The position numbers and the translations under genes were made by a program. Shown here one piece after another: positions 23,101-33,303 of a stretch of 64,000 bases of DNA (positions are counted from its first letter, which is position 1; each line of letters begins with the position of its first letter). The stretch lies in the NCBI GenBank assembly GCA_030248215.1, contig JASANG010003765.1, forward strand, positions 372,001 to 436,000, written 5' to 3'. A model generated the notes under the pieces. It saw nothing but the letters and a program-made list of their open reading frames with translations, made no database searches and was not told the origin of the DNA. This DNA is from Enoplolaimus lenunculus (Eukaryota; Nematoda; Enoplea; Enoplida; Thoracostomopsidae).

Positions 23101-24680
23101 CAAAATACCCCAACCCACGACGTTCCTAATAGTCCGGCAGATAAGCCGCAGTCTCGGGGGGCTCCAGCAAAGCACGCAAGTCCACGCAAAACGGTTGGTT
23201 CTAAAACAACAAGTGACAAGGAACGTAACAATGCGAAGACTGTACAAGGAACCGCACCTGTGCCGTCGAAACCTAATCGCTCCGACCGCAGCGGTACTTC
23301 TCCAGCTGTATCCAAAAAACTAACTTCAGGCAGAACACCACCAGCGGAGCAGTCTCGTAACAAACCAGCGTCTATGGCTGCTAGTAGTTCTGGTGTTGCC
23401 GGGAAACGCGGTTCATCATCAGTGACACAAGCTATGAACAAGTCTCGAGGAGCACGAAATCCGATTGCAAGAAGTAGTCTGCAAGCGTCCGGTGAACCGC
23501 TGCACCTATCAACAGGACAGGCAGCGTCAAGACATTCATCAGCTGCTTCGTCAATATCTGGTTCTCGATCAAATCTAGCTGCTAGGACCACCGCCACTGG
23601 TCGTGGTCGTAGTTCACCAGGCGCAACCAGAGGACTCGCTGGGTCTCATGGTCCGAAAGGTGGTGTCCGTCATAGCGTCGGCCCAGGTGCCGGTATCGCG
23701 TCGCCTTTGAAATCCAGTGGAACGTTTGGTGGAAAAAAACCAGTCTTGCAAAATCTCAATCTTGCTCCGAACGGTCTACCAAGCCATTATGCGGATTTGA
23801 AATCTCCTGGTGGCACCCCTGCAGCTCTCCAGCGTCCCTACTATTTCGATATAGTATACTTGCCTCATCACGGCAATCCACACTATGTTGATGACGAATT
23901 TTTTATGTGGATACGCTCAAAAAACTACGTAATATCCTCTCTTGAAGTAGGAACCCAAGTATTGGATAATATTCTTGCTGGTAAGTAGGGGTTCGTTCGA
24001 CTTTAAAACCATCATATTTAAATGTAAATTTTAAAGATTTATTTATTAGTCTTTAGTTGATGCAAACTCTGCTTCGGGATCCATTATGTTAAGCACAGGT
24101 TCTAGCCGCGAGTTTTTACTGAATCGCAATTTCTTCAGTCTTGTGGCACAGAAATTTTTGTACCGTTAGTGTCTCCCAATTCGTATCAGTTTAAAAATTT
24201 TTGCTTGAGAAATTGTGCTCAAATGCTAATAAACAACCAAACACAGGCAACTATAATATCACGTAAGTACATATAGCTTTGTGTTATCTATTTACCTCCA
24301 AATCTGAACTTGATCATATAACCCTGATGTTTAAATGTATGAGATTAAAAGTACAATATCGAAACGTAGCGTTCATTGTTACACTGCAAAAACGGTGAGT
24401 CAAATTGACTGACGCGCGCTTGACTCTGGCGGAGTCGAATTTGACTCGTGATTGTGTAGTCCCGTAGAGTCTATTTCGGAAAGAGTCAATTTGACTCTCC
24501 TTTTTACAGCGTACATGGTTTTGACTGCATGTTATAGGCCGAAAAGTTTGGGAAGGTCGTCATCCAGACCTTACTATAATACCTACATATGAAACAGAAA
24601 ATGTCAAAGTATGGAAAACTGTTCACAAAGACGAATTAGAAGAGTACAGAATGGAGCTGTCTGTTCCAGCAAGCCGGTGA
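8157..24680 (+). CDS. MAP1: MAP1/futsch-family microtubule-associated protein, 12 exons, 1,199 residues
   Basis: MAP1 proteins bind and stabilise microtubules. Exons: 8157-8244, 12412-12510, 13292-13435, 15065-15209, 15801-16038, 16609-16852, 17424-17728, 19808-19981, 20438-20828, 21825-22071, 22599-23980, 24538-24680 (3,600 nt, phases consistent). The N-terminus SLLVILGHTTSPEHLDAIYD matches vertebrate YLLVVVGEIVTEEHL. Residues about 247-320 carry the degenerate metallo-beta-lactamase-like domain (VYIFPAGQGDCAFFG, LLIDGG, RIDRIDALLVTR). Residues 322-495 continue it (KIGHGQLQLYLLNPTKD, LIIWTPADASQRILRFLYPG, LKRLENLEPL). Exon 10 has an Asp/Glu run near residues 656-680; exon 11 is Ser/Pro/Lys/Arg-rich (about 820-1080). 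The light-chain C-terminal domain follows (YYFDIVYLPHHGN, DDEFFMWIRSKNY, TIIPTYETENVKVW). Size is nearer to MAP1S than to MAP1A/B or futsch. Exons 4 and 5 (15065-16038) are the least certain. The exon 7 donor lies in the 102-bp minisatellite. Confidence 0.93.
10205..10250. repeat. TA-rich microsatellite
   Basis: Interrupted (TA)n tract with TCTA, TGTA and ACAT breaks. Confidence 0.9.
11147..11541. mobile_element. Non-autonomous DNA element with CCCGAATAAG terminal inverted repeats
   Basis: The left end is TTGACCCGAATAAGAGGGGG. The right end reads on the opposite strand as TGACCCGAATAAGGGGGG. The 395-bp interior carries several AATAAGAGTCCGTA-like subrepeats and no coding capacity. Target-site duplications are not clear. 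It lies in MAP1 intron 1. Confidence 0.7.
12990..13150. repeat. GC-rich island with inverted repeats in MAP1 intron 2
   Basis: GCGCGC-rich sequence (GCCGCGCGCCGCCG, CGCCGGCGCGCGC, TCAGCGCGCGTCCGG, TTCGCGCGGCGAG) stands out from its AT-rich surroundings and can fold back on itself. No coding signal is seen. Confidence 0.5.
14518..14990. repeat. Two facing arrays of a 12-15 bp CCAAACGACAATTG motif
   Basis: At 14518-14660 variants of CAAACGACAATTGCTCAAACG repeat in one orientation. At 14830-14990 the complement (AATTGTCGTTTGGGC) repeats in the other, about 170 bp away. Together they look like the subterminal repeats of a small inverted-repeat element in MAP1 intron 3. Confidence 0.6.
15254..15435. 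mobile_element. Short inverted-repeat element, hAT-like ends
   Basis: The left end GGCGGATTCAAGG is matched by CTTGTGAATCCGCC at the right. The GGCGGAT(T/C)C core is shared with the larger element at 28594-29164. It lies in MAP1 intron 4. Confidence 0.55.
16998..17195. repeat. CTTGCAGTTGCAAG palindrome-rich repeat
   Basis: Multiple ACTTGCA/TGCAAGT palindromic motifs lie here (CTTGCATGTGCAAATG, CTTGCAGCTG, CTTGCAGTTGCAAATGGCAA). Similar stretches occur at 25150-25195, 50850-51060 and 51255-51585. It is intronic to MAP1 (intron 6). Confidence 0.55.
17656..19286 (+). repeat. 16-copy, 102-bp minisatellite spanning the MAP1 exon 7 / intron 7 junction
   Basis: Each unit is the last 73 bp of exon 7 (from TACTCGAAG to TATAAG) plus the first 29 bp of the intron (GTATGGCTTCTG to AAGTTTT), so the donor is repeated sixteen times. 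The units are almost identical. I see one 1-bp deletion in unit 3 (after 17877) and one substitution in unit 12 (18853). Because 102 is a multiple of three, both strands read open for more than 470 codons, which is a by-product. Splicing from donor 1 (17728/17729) or donor 2 joins exon 8 in frame. Donor 3 and later donors lie past the deletion. Confidence 0.97.
24382..24511. mobile_element. CACTGCAAAAA hairpin MITE in the last MAP1 intron
   Basis: Ends are CACTGCAAAAACGGTGAGTC and GACTCTCCTTTTTACAGCG, with GAGTCGAATTTGACTC and the TAGTCCCGTAGAGTCTATTTC core of the family. It ends 26 nt upstream of the acceptor of the final coding exon (24538). Confidence 0.85.
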
Positions 24681-27518
24681 GTTGGAAGGTTTTAATAGTG
24701 TTGAACAAATACTGTAAGATTCTGATATTACACCGATATGCACTTCTCAACGATTGATCCGGGCTTCCTACGTTTTCGTCTTCTTTCAAAGTGTGAGTTT
24801 AGTTTCAATAAGTAAAAATGCAATGAATTTCGCAAATGCTAGGTTTTGTGATGGTTTAATTCTCATTTAAGTTGCTAAGTTTAAGTAAAAACATTTAAGA
24901 GTAAAACAGAAGCAAACACCTCTTGAGTTTTTGTAGGAAAAATACAAAATCATACTTCCTTTTTGCCGTCTGAAAGTTGGTTAACTTTCTTTGTGTAGTT
25001 TCAGGCGTGCACCTTGCGTAAATTAATGTTATAGGCAATATTGGAATGTTGCTATATTTCAGAAGCGGTCTGGATATTAAAGAATACAACTCATCGTCAT
25101 CGTGCTTTGTGTATAAAATTGAAATTTAAGACTGTTTAAACCACTGTTCAGACGTGCAACCTTTTGCAGTTGCAACTTGCGTGCGTAATTTGCATATTCT
25201 TTTCGGTCTCAGAATACGTTCAAAATACTTGCTGCTAGAGTTTGCTTAAATAGCTTGTGGGGAACCTTACTTTTGCGAGTCATAAAAAATTTATTGCAGC
25301 ACTTACTTAATCTATTTCGATCCGCTTAAAAATGTCATTGCTGCTCTATTTCAAGTATTGCGCATCTTCCTTTTTATAGAAATTTTTAATTAAATCACAT
25401 GCCAAATACATTTTATACGCAGCAGTCTTTGCGTGGTTGAATGAACCGGTTTTAAATCAACAGAACATTATAGTAAATAAGCGTTGATAGTTTAAAAAGG
25501 CCTTCAATATTTGAGATTTCGCGTAAAACTTTGCTAACGTGTACGTCTTTTCAAGCTGTAAAGCTGTTTAAAATGTGAAGGTTTTACACGGATATGCATT
25601 CACATAAGTTATTCATGAATGGATGCGTTAAATCTGAACAACTTGTCTCTGCGGGTGCCAATCCCGAGGGGGTGGTGGGTCACAGAACCACCACTTTTTT
25701 AGTGTAAAACTTAGTCGTTTTGACCCTACTTTCACTTTTGAAAGTAAAAACTTGACTGGTTTATTAGTACCCGAAACGTCTGACAGGCTATCGGAGGGTA
25801 TGCACGACAAGGAATGACACCATTGTACTCAGCAAGTCATTTTCTATTAGACCACTTTTTGTTAATAGGGTTTTCAGATTCCGTACCTCCGCCCGCTTCT
25901 TGGAAAAGGTGAACATGTATAAATTACTGAATGACCCTTCCACCCGTTTTAACAGCAGATTGTCGCCTGCTCATTTGCTTATGATATTCTAGCCGTCTGC
26001 AATTTATTGCTGTAGTTGTATTTAATGTTTTCATGGAATTACGTGCTGTGCAAGTAGCACATGCATGTTACATATGTCAAATGTAAAGTGCACCTGCAAA
26101 AATTTGCACCTACGAACAGGACGTAACAAAGCGAAAACTAATCGTATGTTTAGTTTGCATTGCATTCAGTGCGTAGAAAAATCTTTTCATGTTTTGTTTA
26201 GTGCGGTTTTAGATTTATAAATATATTATTAGCAGTGCGATTTAGGTGTATTTTAGGGTGCTTATTCTCAAATGCGTATAACACCTATCACTGGTGATAT
26301 GTTTTAAGGCTCACGAACTTTGGAAGGTGCGAAAATCAGAATTTGCATTGATTCAAAAGTTACAAGATCTATCACCAACTGGTGATTGGTGCAACACGCA
26401 TCGGAGAATAGGGCATTATTCTAAATATTCGATTAGAAATGAATTAAAACTGATTTTAAAGAAAAATAAATAAAAAATGGCAGAATTGAAAATATATATC
26501 ACAAGTTTTAAAATGACCTAGTGTTAAATATTTTTAAGAAAATCAGTGTTTTTATGGGTTTCTATAGCGCAAAAGACATTAAAGTATCTTACATACGGCA
26601 TATATCTCAAATGCTTTGGGAAAATTGACCGTTATTAATACGGTCAAAATCAAACAAAAAAGGTTTAAACCTAATATCACTTGCGGTTTTTACTTAGAGC
26701 AGCAAAAATTATGGCTTTTCGACTATCAATCCCGAGTTGGCGGTAAAGTTTGAAATTATTTTGGTCATCAGACAACGATACTTTACGAAGAAAGCCGTCG
26801 TCAATGTATAGAATAGTGCCGTATCGAATAAAACACACTGCATAAATAGTGAGTCAAATTGACTCTCTCCGAAATACGCTTTTCCGGACTACATAAACTG
26901 AGTCAAATTTCGACTCTGGGCTTATACCTAAGCCTAAACAAAAAAATAGTCTAAAAGCGTACTCTATTGCAATCGTACGAAAATACAGTCCGCCCCTCAT
27001 CTATACATGGACCAAACTTTGGTAAGAAAAAACCGTACTCGAATAACGCTGGAATCCAACGGAAATAAAGACCATAATTGTTAATTTTAATGGTGCATTA
27101 TACACCAATAACTTAAACATGTATAAATTTTAGAAGCCAAAGGTATTGTTCTTCTTTTTCTACATAACCGTTTCTGTTGTGTTTTAAATAGCAAAGCTGT
27201 AATAATTACCACTTTAGCTTTATTACGCATCGACCCCAAGTGCTAACACGTATCAATTAGCTTATCGAAAATACATGACCAACACACTATGAAAATTCGG
27301 AAAACAATGAAAGAGCTAAATATAAGAATATTCAAATAAAATCAGAAATCTTGTATTATAGAACGTTAAGTCAAAATATGATACGAGTAATAGGTTATCA
27401 ATCTTTTTAGAATTTAATAAATGAACTGGACACTATATATGGTCTACGAATTATTTCAACGGGTAAAATTGTTCTGTAGTGTTTATTGAAATCGCAAGAT
27501 GGGATGAAAATATGAAAT
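24681..27518. other. Spacer between MAP1 and the secreted-protein gene (convergent 3' ends)
   Basis: No exon is recognised. It holds a CTTGCAGTTGCAACTTGC palindrome (about 25160-25190), a dispersed repeat at 26275-26420 related to 80-300, and a truncated hairpin MITE fused to a GCCTAA-core repeat at 26836-27015. Confidence 0.6.
26836..27015. mobile_element. Truncated hairpin MITE joined to a GCCTAA-core repeat
   Basis: One MITE arm (CACTGCATAAATAGTGAGTC to TCGACTCTGG) stops at about 26918. It runs directly into TTATACCTAAGCCTAAAC...TAGTCTAAAAGCG, the GCCTAA family, which suggests insertion and deletion at the junction. Confidence 0.6.
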
Positions 27519-30500
27519 CTATATTGTTTGTACGCGAAGCATTGCTAACGGTACAATCATAGTTACAATTAAGTGACAAATAGTTGTTCCAAATATACGG
27601 CTGTTTGAGCTGCTCGTGTCATCTTCAACTGGCGGCCAAGTATACTCTGTCCACCATTTTCCATTGCTTGGTGTTGTACACATTTCTGAGATACACTGAT
27701 ATTCATAGAATGTATCCATTTTTGGTCCAATTTCATCACCTAAAATCATAAAAAATCTGCAATTTATATTGATGATCTTTCGTAAACGTGGTAAATAGCA
27801 CCACTTTGCATCCATATTCAATGCAACATGGATACGAGCACAACAAATGAAGTTGTAATCGGAGTAACAGCAAGCGCAGCGGGACAACTACTATACTAAA
27901 AGTTTAATTGCGCAACTCGCAGCGCTATATGATAGCAATATTCGAACTTAAAATAGAACCCTCTGACTTGCTCTTCATCCTCTTTATTCGTGGCACTATA
28001 GTCATATATCAGTTACTTTTAATAAGGAAAGTGAAGACGTTAGTTACCATTGAATGCACTGGTAATCTTCGGTTAAACTCAACTTTGACAACGCTAAGCA
28101 TATAGCATGGTTTATCATTGCTTGGATTAACAATTTCAGCAATAATTCATTATAAAATAAACTGACTCAACAAAATTAACACGTTTTGTGTTAAAGCAAA
28201 CGTACCATACACTGATATTAAACCAACTCTTTCTGCTTCAGACAACCTTGTTGTATTTCCGAATCCTTCAAAATTATTTCTTCGTGCCCAGAAACAAAAA
28301 TACATTCTGAACGGTTCAATCGATGGGTCGGTTGATGACTGAACAATACACGAAATACAGACAAAATTGTATACAATACACTGCAAAAAATGGTGAGTTA
28401 AACAGACTCTCTCCGAAATAGGCTCTACGGGACTACACAAACTGAGTCAAATTCCACTCCGCCAGAGTCCAATTCCACTCACCCGAGTTGCTCAGTGAGT
28501 CGAATTTGACTCTGGCGGAGTCGAATTTAACTCAGTTTGTGTAGTCCCGAAAAACCTATTTCGGAGTGAGTCAATTTTTTACTGATGAGGAATCAGTGGC
28601 GGATCCAGAAATCTTTAAAAATGGGGGACCGCACGAGATATAGTCGAAGCAGCCGCGAGCGAAGCCAACTAGAAACCAAACGTTATTTTAGTGTTAAACC
28701 TTTAAATCAAAATCTTGGTTCCCCTATTGGATTGCCAGTAGGAGAGTGGCTCCTCAGAGGGGGACGTACAGCCTCCCACGGAGAGAGAAAAAGCACAAAA
28801 TTAGTTCAAAATGTATGCTTGTTGCAGGAAAAGTTTCCTCCTACATTTGTGTCGGTAAATTAATAGTAAATTAGGTGCGCTAAACCAGTCATCAAACACA
28901 GAAAATGCCGCAATTCAATTCAGTGCGTCTCTTACACAATATAATTCAGCGTAATAAAAACAAGTCTAAAACAAAGTTTAGCATAAACACAAGCAAAAAA
29001 TTAGTCCTAAATTTAAGGTCTCTACCATGTAATTGTTCTACCTCCGAAAATTATTTTATAAAAAATGATTAGGTCCTTACCTTACAACTTAACCCCCTCA
29101 AAAATTTTTGGTGAAATAATTGTTACGAGCCTCCTTCCATCAGAAATTTCTGGATCCGCCGGTAATAGCAGGGCACCACTAAAAGTATAACATGGACTGA
29201 TGTTTGTACGATTTAGCGTAAGTATATTTTAATGTGGTCCTTTCTTCTTGGAACGTTAGACTCATGTATATATTGTTCGAGGAATCTCTGCTGCAGCGGT
29301 TTAAATCTGACGGAGACAAACCAAATCAACTCAATCTCAGGTGGCCAACGCAAGTGTTTATTAGTCAGTAGCAATCTTCTAAATCGAATACCCAGCACTA
29401 TTGAAGCAGTTGTATAATAAGTAAACTATTTATAGAATTGTTTGTTTTACGCTCATAGCAATCAGTTTGTGAGTCAGGGTACTTCCCATTGTGCAACAAG
29501 ATAAAACAAGTGGTTGAGAAACGAAAATTGAGGTTTGGAAACCCAAAAAAACGCTAAATCGAGTTTCGGATATCCGAAATAGAAAATTTAATTTCAAATT
29601 TCCGGATAACCGAATAAATATTCGGCAAAAATTGCCTGATATCCGGATATGATAAAATATCTAATGCCCATCACTAAATCATAGGACACAGACCATCACT
29701 AAACAACGGGGAGTAGAGCAAAAACGCAACGCGTGGTGGTACATTTGGTGCCATAGGTGAAATCCGACAGTTGCATATTCATGACCGTGATCATCCACTT
29801 TTGATATTATTATAACCGTCGTGGCAGAAGGTGCACACCAAATATAGCAGATTTCTTGCAGTTCGAGATTTTATAAGGAATTGTGCCAAAACTGTACCCA
29901 TGTAAAGATCAGTTGCGGAACGTTTTTCTGTGGGATTGCAATGAAGTAAGCTTAAGCTTTAGACTAAATTTTTCGCTTGCCAAGGCTCAGGTTAGGTATA
30001 AGCTCATTCTTTATCACTTTATTTTGGGCCAATTCATAAATCAGGGCCGTAAGAGTAGTTTACGTTCATTCTTACCCTTAGGCTTAGAGTTAGGAATGTG
30101 TTTAAACTACTGTTACGGTCCCGTTTTATACATTGGCCCAAACATAAAATGCTATTTTATACTCTTTTCACTCACGTTAACCCATGACAGGATGTTTATG
30201 ATGATAAAGTACTTAATGCGAGATTCACTTTATAACAAGAGCTGCCCGGAACACGTTTTGACTTAGTTGTCTGCCTGCGATCCTGATGTGCATGTGAGAA
30301 TCACCTGTTTATAGTGCAATACGATGTGTTTTCATACCTGGTAGCATTGTAGTTTAAAAAACCTCCACATTGCTTCTGCGTATGTACGCAGGTAAACGAA
30401 CGAACAACCACCTAAAATTCTAAACCGTGAAAAACGGTTAACACAAAACACAAACACTTACATGATATTGTCTGAAGTAGCAGGCGTCGGCACGACAAGT

Positions 30501-32133
30501 ATTATTTTCAGAGCATTTAAACGATCTTTTGTCCATAACGAAATGATTTCGGTCGTTTCCAGGTGGTAAACCTGTTACGCCACAGGGACATTTCATTCGT
30601 TTACCTATAAAAAATTAAAATTTTCATGCTCAGAGCAGTGTTTTAAATCATTCAGTACTGTGAGACCCTTTGACCACCAAAACGTTCCTTAGACAACCTA
30701 CTTCAGTAAAGAATCCCAATTTCCAATCGTATACTGTACAAAATGGTGAGTCAAATTGACTCTCTCCGAAATAGGCTCTACGGGACTACACAAACTGAGT
30801 CAAAATTCGACTCCGGTAGAGTCAAATTCGATTCACTGAGTCGCATGTTTGACGCTGGCGGAGTCGAATTTGACTCGGCTTGTGTAGTCCCGTAGAGCCT
30901 ATTTCGGAGAGAGTCAATTTGACTCACCATTTTTTGCTGTGTACTATTAGAATAGCTTCCATCAAAATCTGCATATTCAAAATAGGTTCAGAAATATAAC
31001 ATTATCGTGATTTGAAGAAGTTGGAAACGCCTACAAAGTTTACGCTGTCTTTAAAACATTTACCAAACTTTTCGCAAAAAGGATTAAAATATCTGATGTA
31101 CGACACAGGCGATATACTTGACCATGTTATTCCTCGTATTATCCAGTGATCATTGAACTTCGATTATGTTAAACTTAATCCAATCTCCAATCATGCCTTA
31201 TGAACCAAGCATGAGCTTTTATTTGTTGATGCACACTCTGCATTAGCGTTTTTAAAATTTTGAAACATTGGCATGGCTTGGCTTTGGGTCAGGTTTTCGT
31301 TTAGGCTTAAGCTGAGGCTTATGCTTCGGTTAGGTTTACAAATAATCTTGCAAGGGGAAGTGTTCAAAAGACTGGGCTGGCTTTTAGAATCTTTTGATCG
31401 GTTGTGGACTACAGTATAAAATAGGGGTTAACGATCATATTTATGGTAGCCACAATTCACAAGAGGCTTACTTAATTGTCGCCAGTGCCGAGTTGCCCTA
31501 AAACTGAATAAGCTAAAGTATCATTCTACAATTCGTGCGTCAAATAATAATAGGATTATAACTTCGTATTAGTTTTCGGCACTTTGGCAGTAAAGATTCA
31601 TAGACATCGGGGCCTATGTGTAGATCAGGAGTGGTCCGTTTTTTCCCGGCCAGAGCAATCCTCTGTAGACTATTTTTTGCTTAGCATTTGGTCAGGCATA
31701 CTCTTTAGTTATGAGCTTTCCTTTAAGAGGCTTATTAGTCTTTATGTTTATGAATAGGTTTTAATACTGTTACGACTGCGCAATTTACAATTAGGACTAT
31801 TGTACATACTTGCTCTACAAACCTTTTAGTAAGCCTAAAGCGTAACTGTGAGGAAAAAACACCCGATAAAACAAATTTAAACCAAAAACACATGCGTGAA
31901 CAATTTTCACCTGTAAAATCAGGTGACGTTTTAATTCCGTTCACATTCAACAATTCATCCGGGTTGACTGGTCTAAATAGAAACGCACTTGGACGCGCAA
32001 GTGGTATTCCGATGCCTGTTGGTATTTTTTTAAGTGTAGTACCGTACACGATATCACCACCGGTTCTAATTATTTGACTCGAAACTAAACATCCAGAAGC
32101 GCAAATAATCGTTATAGTAAACGCTAATTTCAT
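27519..32133 (-). CDS. Secreted, probably GPI-anchored cysteine-containing protein (unrecognised family), 239 residues
   Basis: Four exons join in phase: 31911-32133, 30462-30604, 28206-28338, 27519-27739 (720 nt). The ATG at 32133 opens a signal peptide (MKLAFTITIICASGCLVSS). The mature chain has CPCG, then KCSENNTCRADACYF and MYFCFWARRNNFEG, two likely N-glycosylation sites (NNT, GNTT), then QCISEMC. It ends in a small-residue stretch (DDTSSSNSR) and a hydrophobic tail (ICHLIVTMIVPLAML), the layout of a GPI signal. I do not recognise the family. About eight cysteines plus a GPI tail could fit a Ly6-like fold, but that is a guess. Donors are GTGAAA, GTAAGT and GTACGT. A 3' splice site precedes the ATG by 32 nt. 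MITEs and a hAT-like element lie in its introns. Confidence 0.82.
28379..28583. mobile_element. CACTGCAAAAA hairpin MITE, near full length
   Basis: CACTGCAAAAAATGGTGAGT at the left. The two arms (CCGAAATAGGCTCTACGGGA and TAGTCCCGAAAAACCTATTTC) fold back around a GAGTTGCTCAGTGAGTC centre. It sits 40 bp upstream of exon 3 of the secreted-protein gene (minus strand). Confidence 0.85.
28594..29164. mobile_element. hAT-like non-autonomous element
   Basis: The left end CAGTGGCGGATCCAGAAATC and the right end AGAAATTTCTGGATCCGCC are inverted copies. The CAG(T)GGCGGATCC terminus is typical of hAT-type elements in many animals. The interior has no transposase frame. It starts 10 bp from the MITE at 28379-28583. 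The right terminus is degenerate and no clear 8-bp duplication is seen. Confidence 0.65.
29184..29690 (+). repeat. Dispersed element with ATATCCGGATAT-rich end, copy 1
   Basis: From GACTGATGTTTG through TAGCGTAAGTATATTTTAATG, GTTTAAATCTGACGGA and CAACTCAATCTCAGGTGGCC to GATATCCGGATATGATAAAA and CCCATCACTAA. An inverted copy with the same landmarks lies at 49850-50470. Confidence 0.7.
30732..30941. mobile_element. CACTGCAAAAA hairpin MITE, best-preserved copy
   Basis: About 210 bp, with near-perfect arms of about 85 bp (GGTGAGTCAAATTGACTCTC, AGGCTCTACGGGACTACACA and their complements) around an ATTCACTGAGTCGCAT centre. It ends in CACCATTTTTTGCTGTG. It lies in intron 1 of the secreted-protein gene. 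Confidence 0.88.
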
Positions 32134-32611
32134 ATTTAACAATCGCCGAATGCGTTGCGTAATATCTGTTTTAAATCAGTGTATACCTATAATAATAATT
32201 AGCTACAAAACGAACGAAGCAAAAATACAGCAGCTACGCTTATGCCGAGGAGCAATCAGCATTAGGCTGCTCCTTCATCGATTCTAACGGCACAACCATT
32301 TATACATTTGGATATTTGAACGGTGCTAAAAGACTCTGTAGGTGGCTATGCCACACTTAAACCTATTTCAAACTAAAAACTAAAACTAAAAATAAAACCC
32401 TATATCAAAACCACATCTTAAGGGAGTCCCTGGCTCCACCTAGTCTCTCTTAGAACTTAAGTTAGGCTTAGGCGTTGCTACAAGGCGTAGAAATTTGTAA
32501 AACTATGCTATGGCGGCTGTGTCCGCAATGTAACTTACCTGGGGCCCTGCGTGGCCATTTAGTATTTGTTGATTAGTATCGCATATTTAGTTGGCTGGAT
32601 CTGCGACTAAG

Positions 32612-33303
32612 GACATAGCTAGGCTATGTCAGCACCAATATGGTGCTTTGTTATATGTGTGTCTCGGGAGTATTGTTGTTGTTGTTGAAGGTACCGGATG
32701 TGTGGCTCTGGACCTCAACCGCATTGCGGACACCCAATTGTGGGTGTCGGCAAAAATGCAAATGAGGTCGAGATGCCGAAATGGGTAGCCAGGACCGGAA
32801 TCAGTCTTGGTTGGAAGCTAGTAGAATCGGTCGATATATTTCTCTGTTGGAGCTTGCGTTTAATACCTATAGTTTTGCATTGCGTTGGCGTACAATGGTT
32901 AAAGGCGGAAGTTGTTGGAGTAAGTAAGACTTGAGATTGAATTCGGTTAAGTATAGTCACGGTGGCTTAAGGATGTGAAGGAAATTACGGCATTACGGAT
33001 TTTATCGGTGTTGCGCAGGGCGCAGGATCTACCCAGTATTGAATACTGGTGTTATGTGCTAAAAAGGAACTTGGGGTATTACCGGAGAACCTGGGAAAAG
33101 TAGTCTAATAAATCTAACGGGGTTAGATTTATTATTCTACAACGGCTGGGCCAAATCTAACGGGGTTAGATTGGTCGGAAATTTGGTGTAACTCTAACGG
33201 GGTTAGAGTACACGGTTTTACGGGGTGTAATTCTAACGGGGTTAGAATTGCACGGATTCTGGAAAACAGCAAAAGTATTGGGTACGGTAAAGCCAGTGGC
33301 TGG
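32612..33303. repeat. Cluster of perfect short hairpins, mostly with 3-base loops
   Basis: Perfect inverted repeats: 32612-32630 (GACATAGC, loop TAG), 32631-32647 (AGCACCA, loop ATA), 32719-32729 (CCGC, loop ATT), 32729-32748 (GACACCCA, loop ATTG), 33012-33024 (TGCGC, loop AGG), 33033-33049 (CCAGTAT, loop TGA), four CTAAC-GGG-GTTAG hairpins between 33106 and 33253, and 33293-33303 (CCAG, loop TGG). Several abut or overlap by one base. No protein frame spans them. Confidence 0.85.

Noticed and set aside
23100-23597. 165-codon minus-strand frame
   Set aside because: It is the antisense shadow of the Ser/Arg-rich MAP1 exon 11; no family match and no splice logic.
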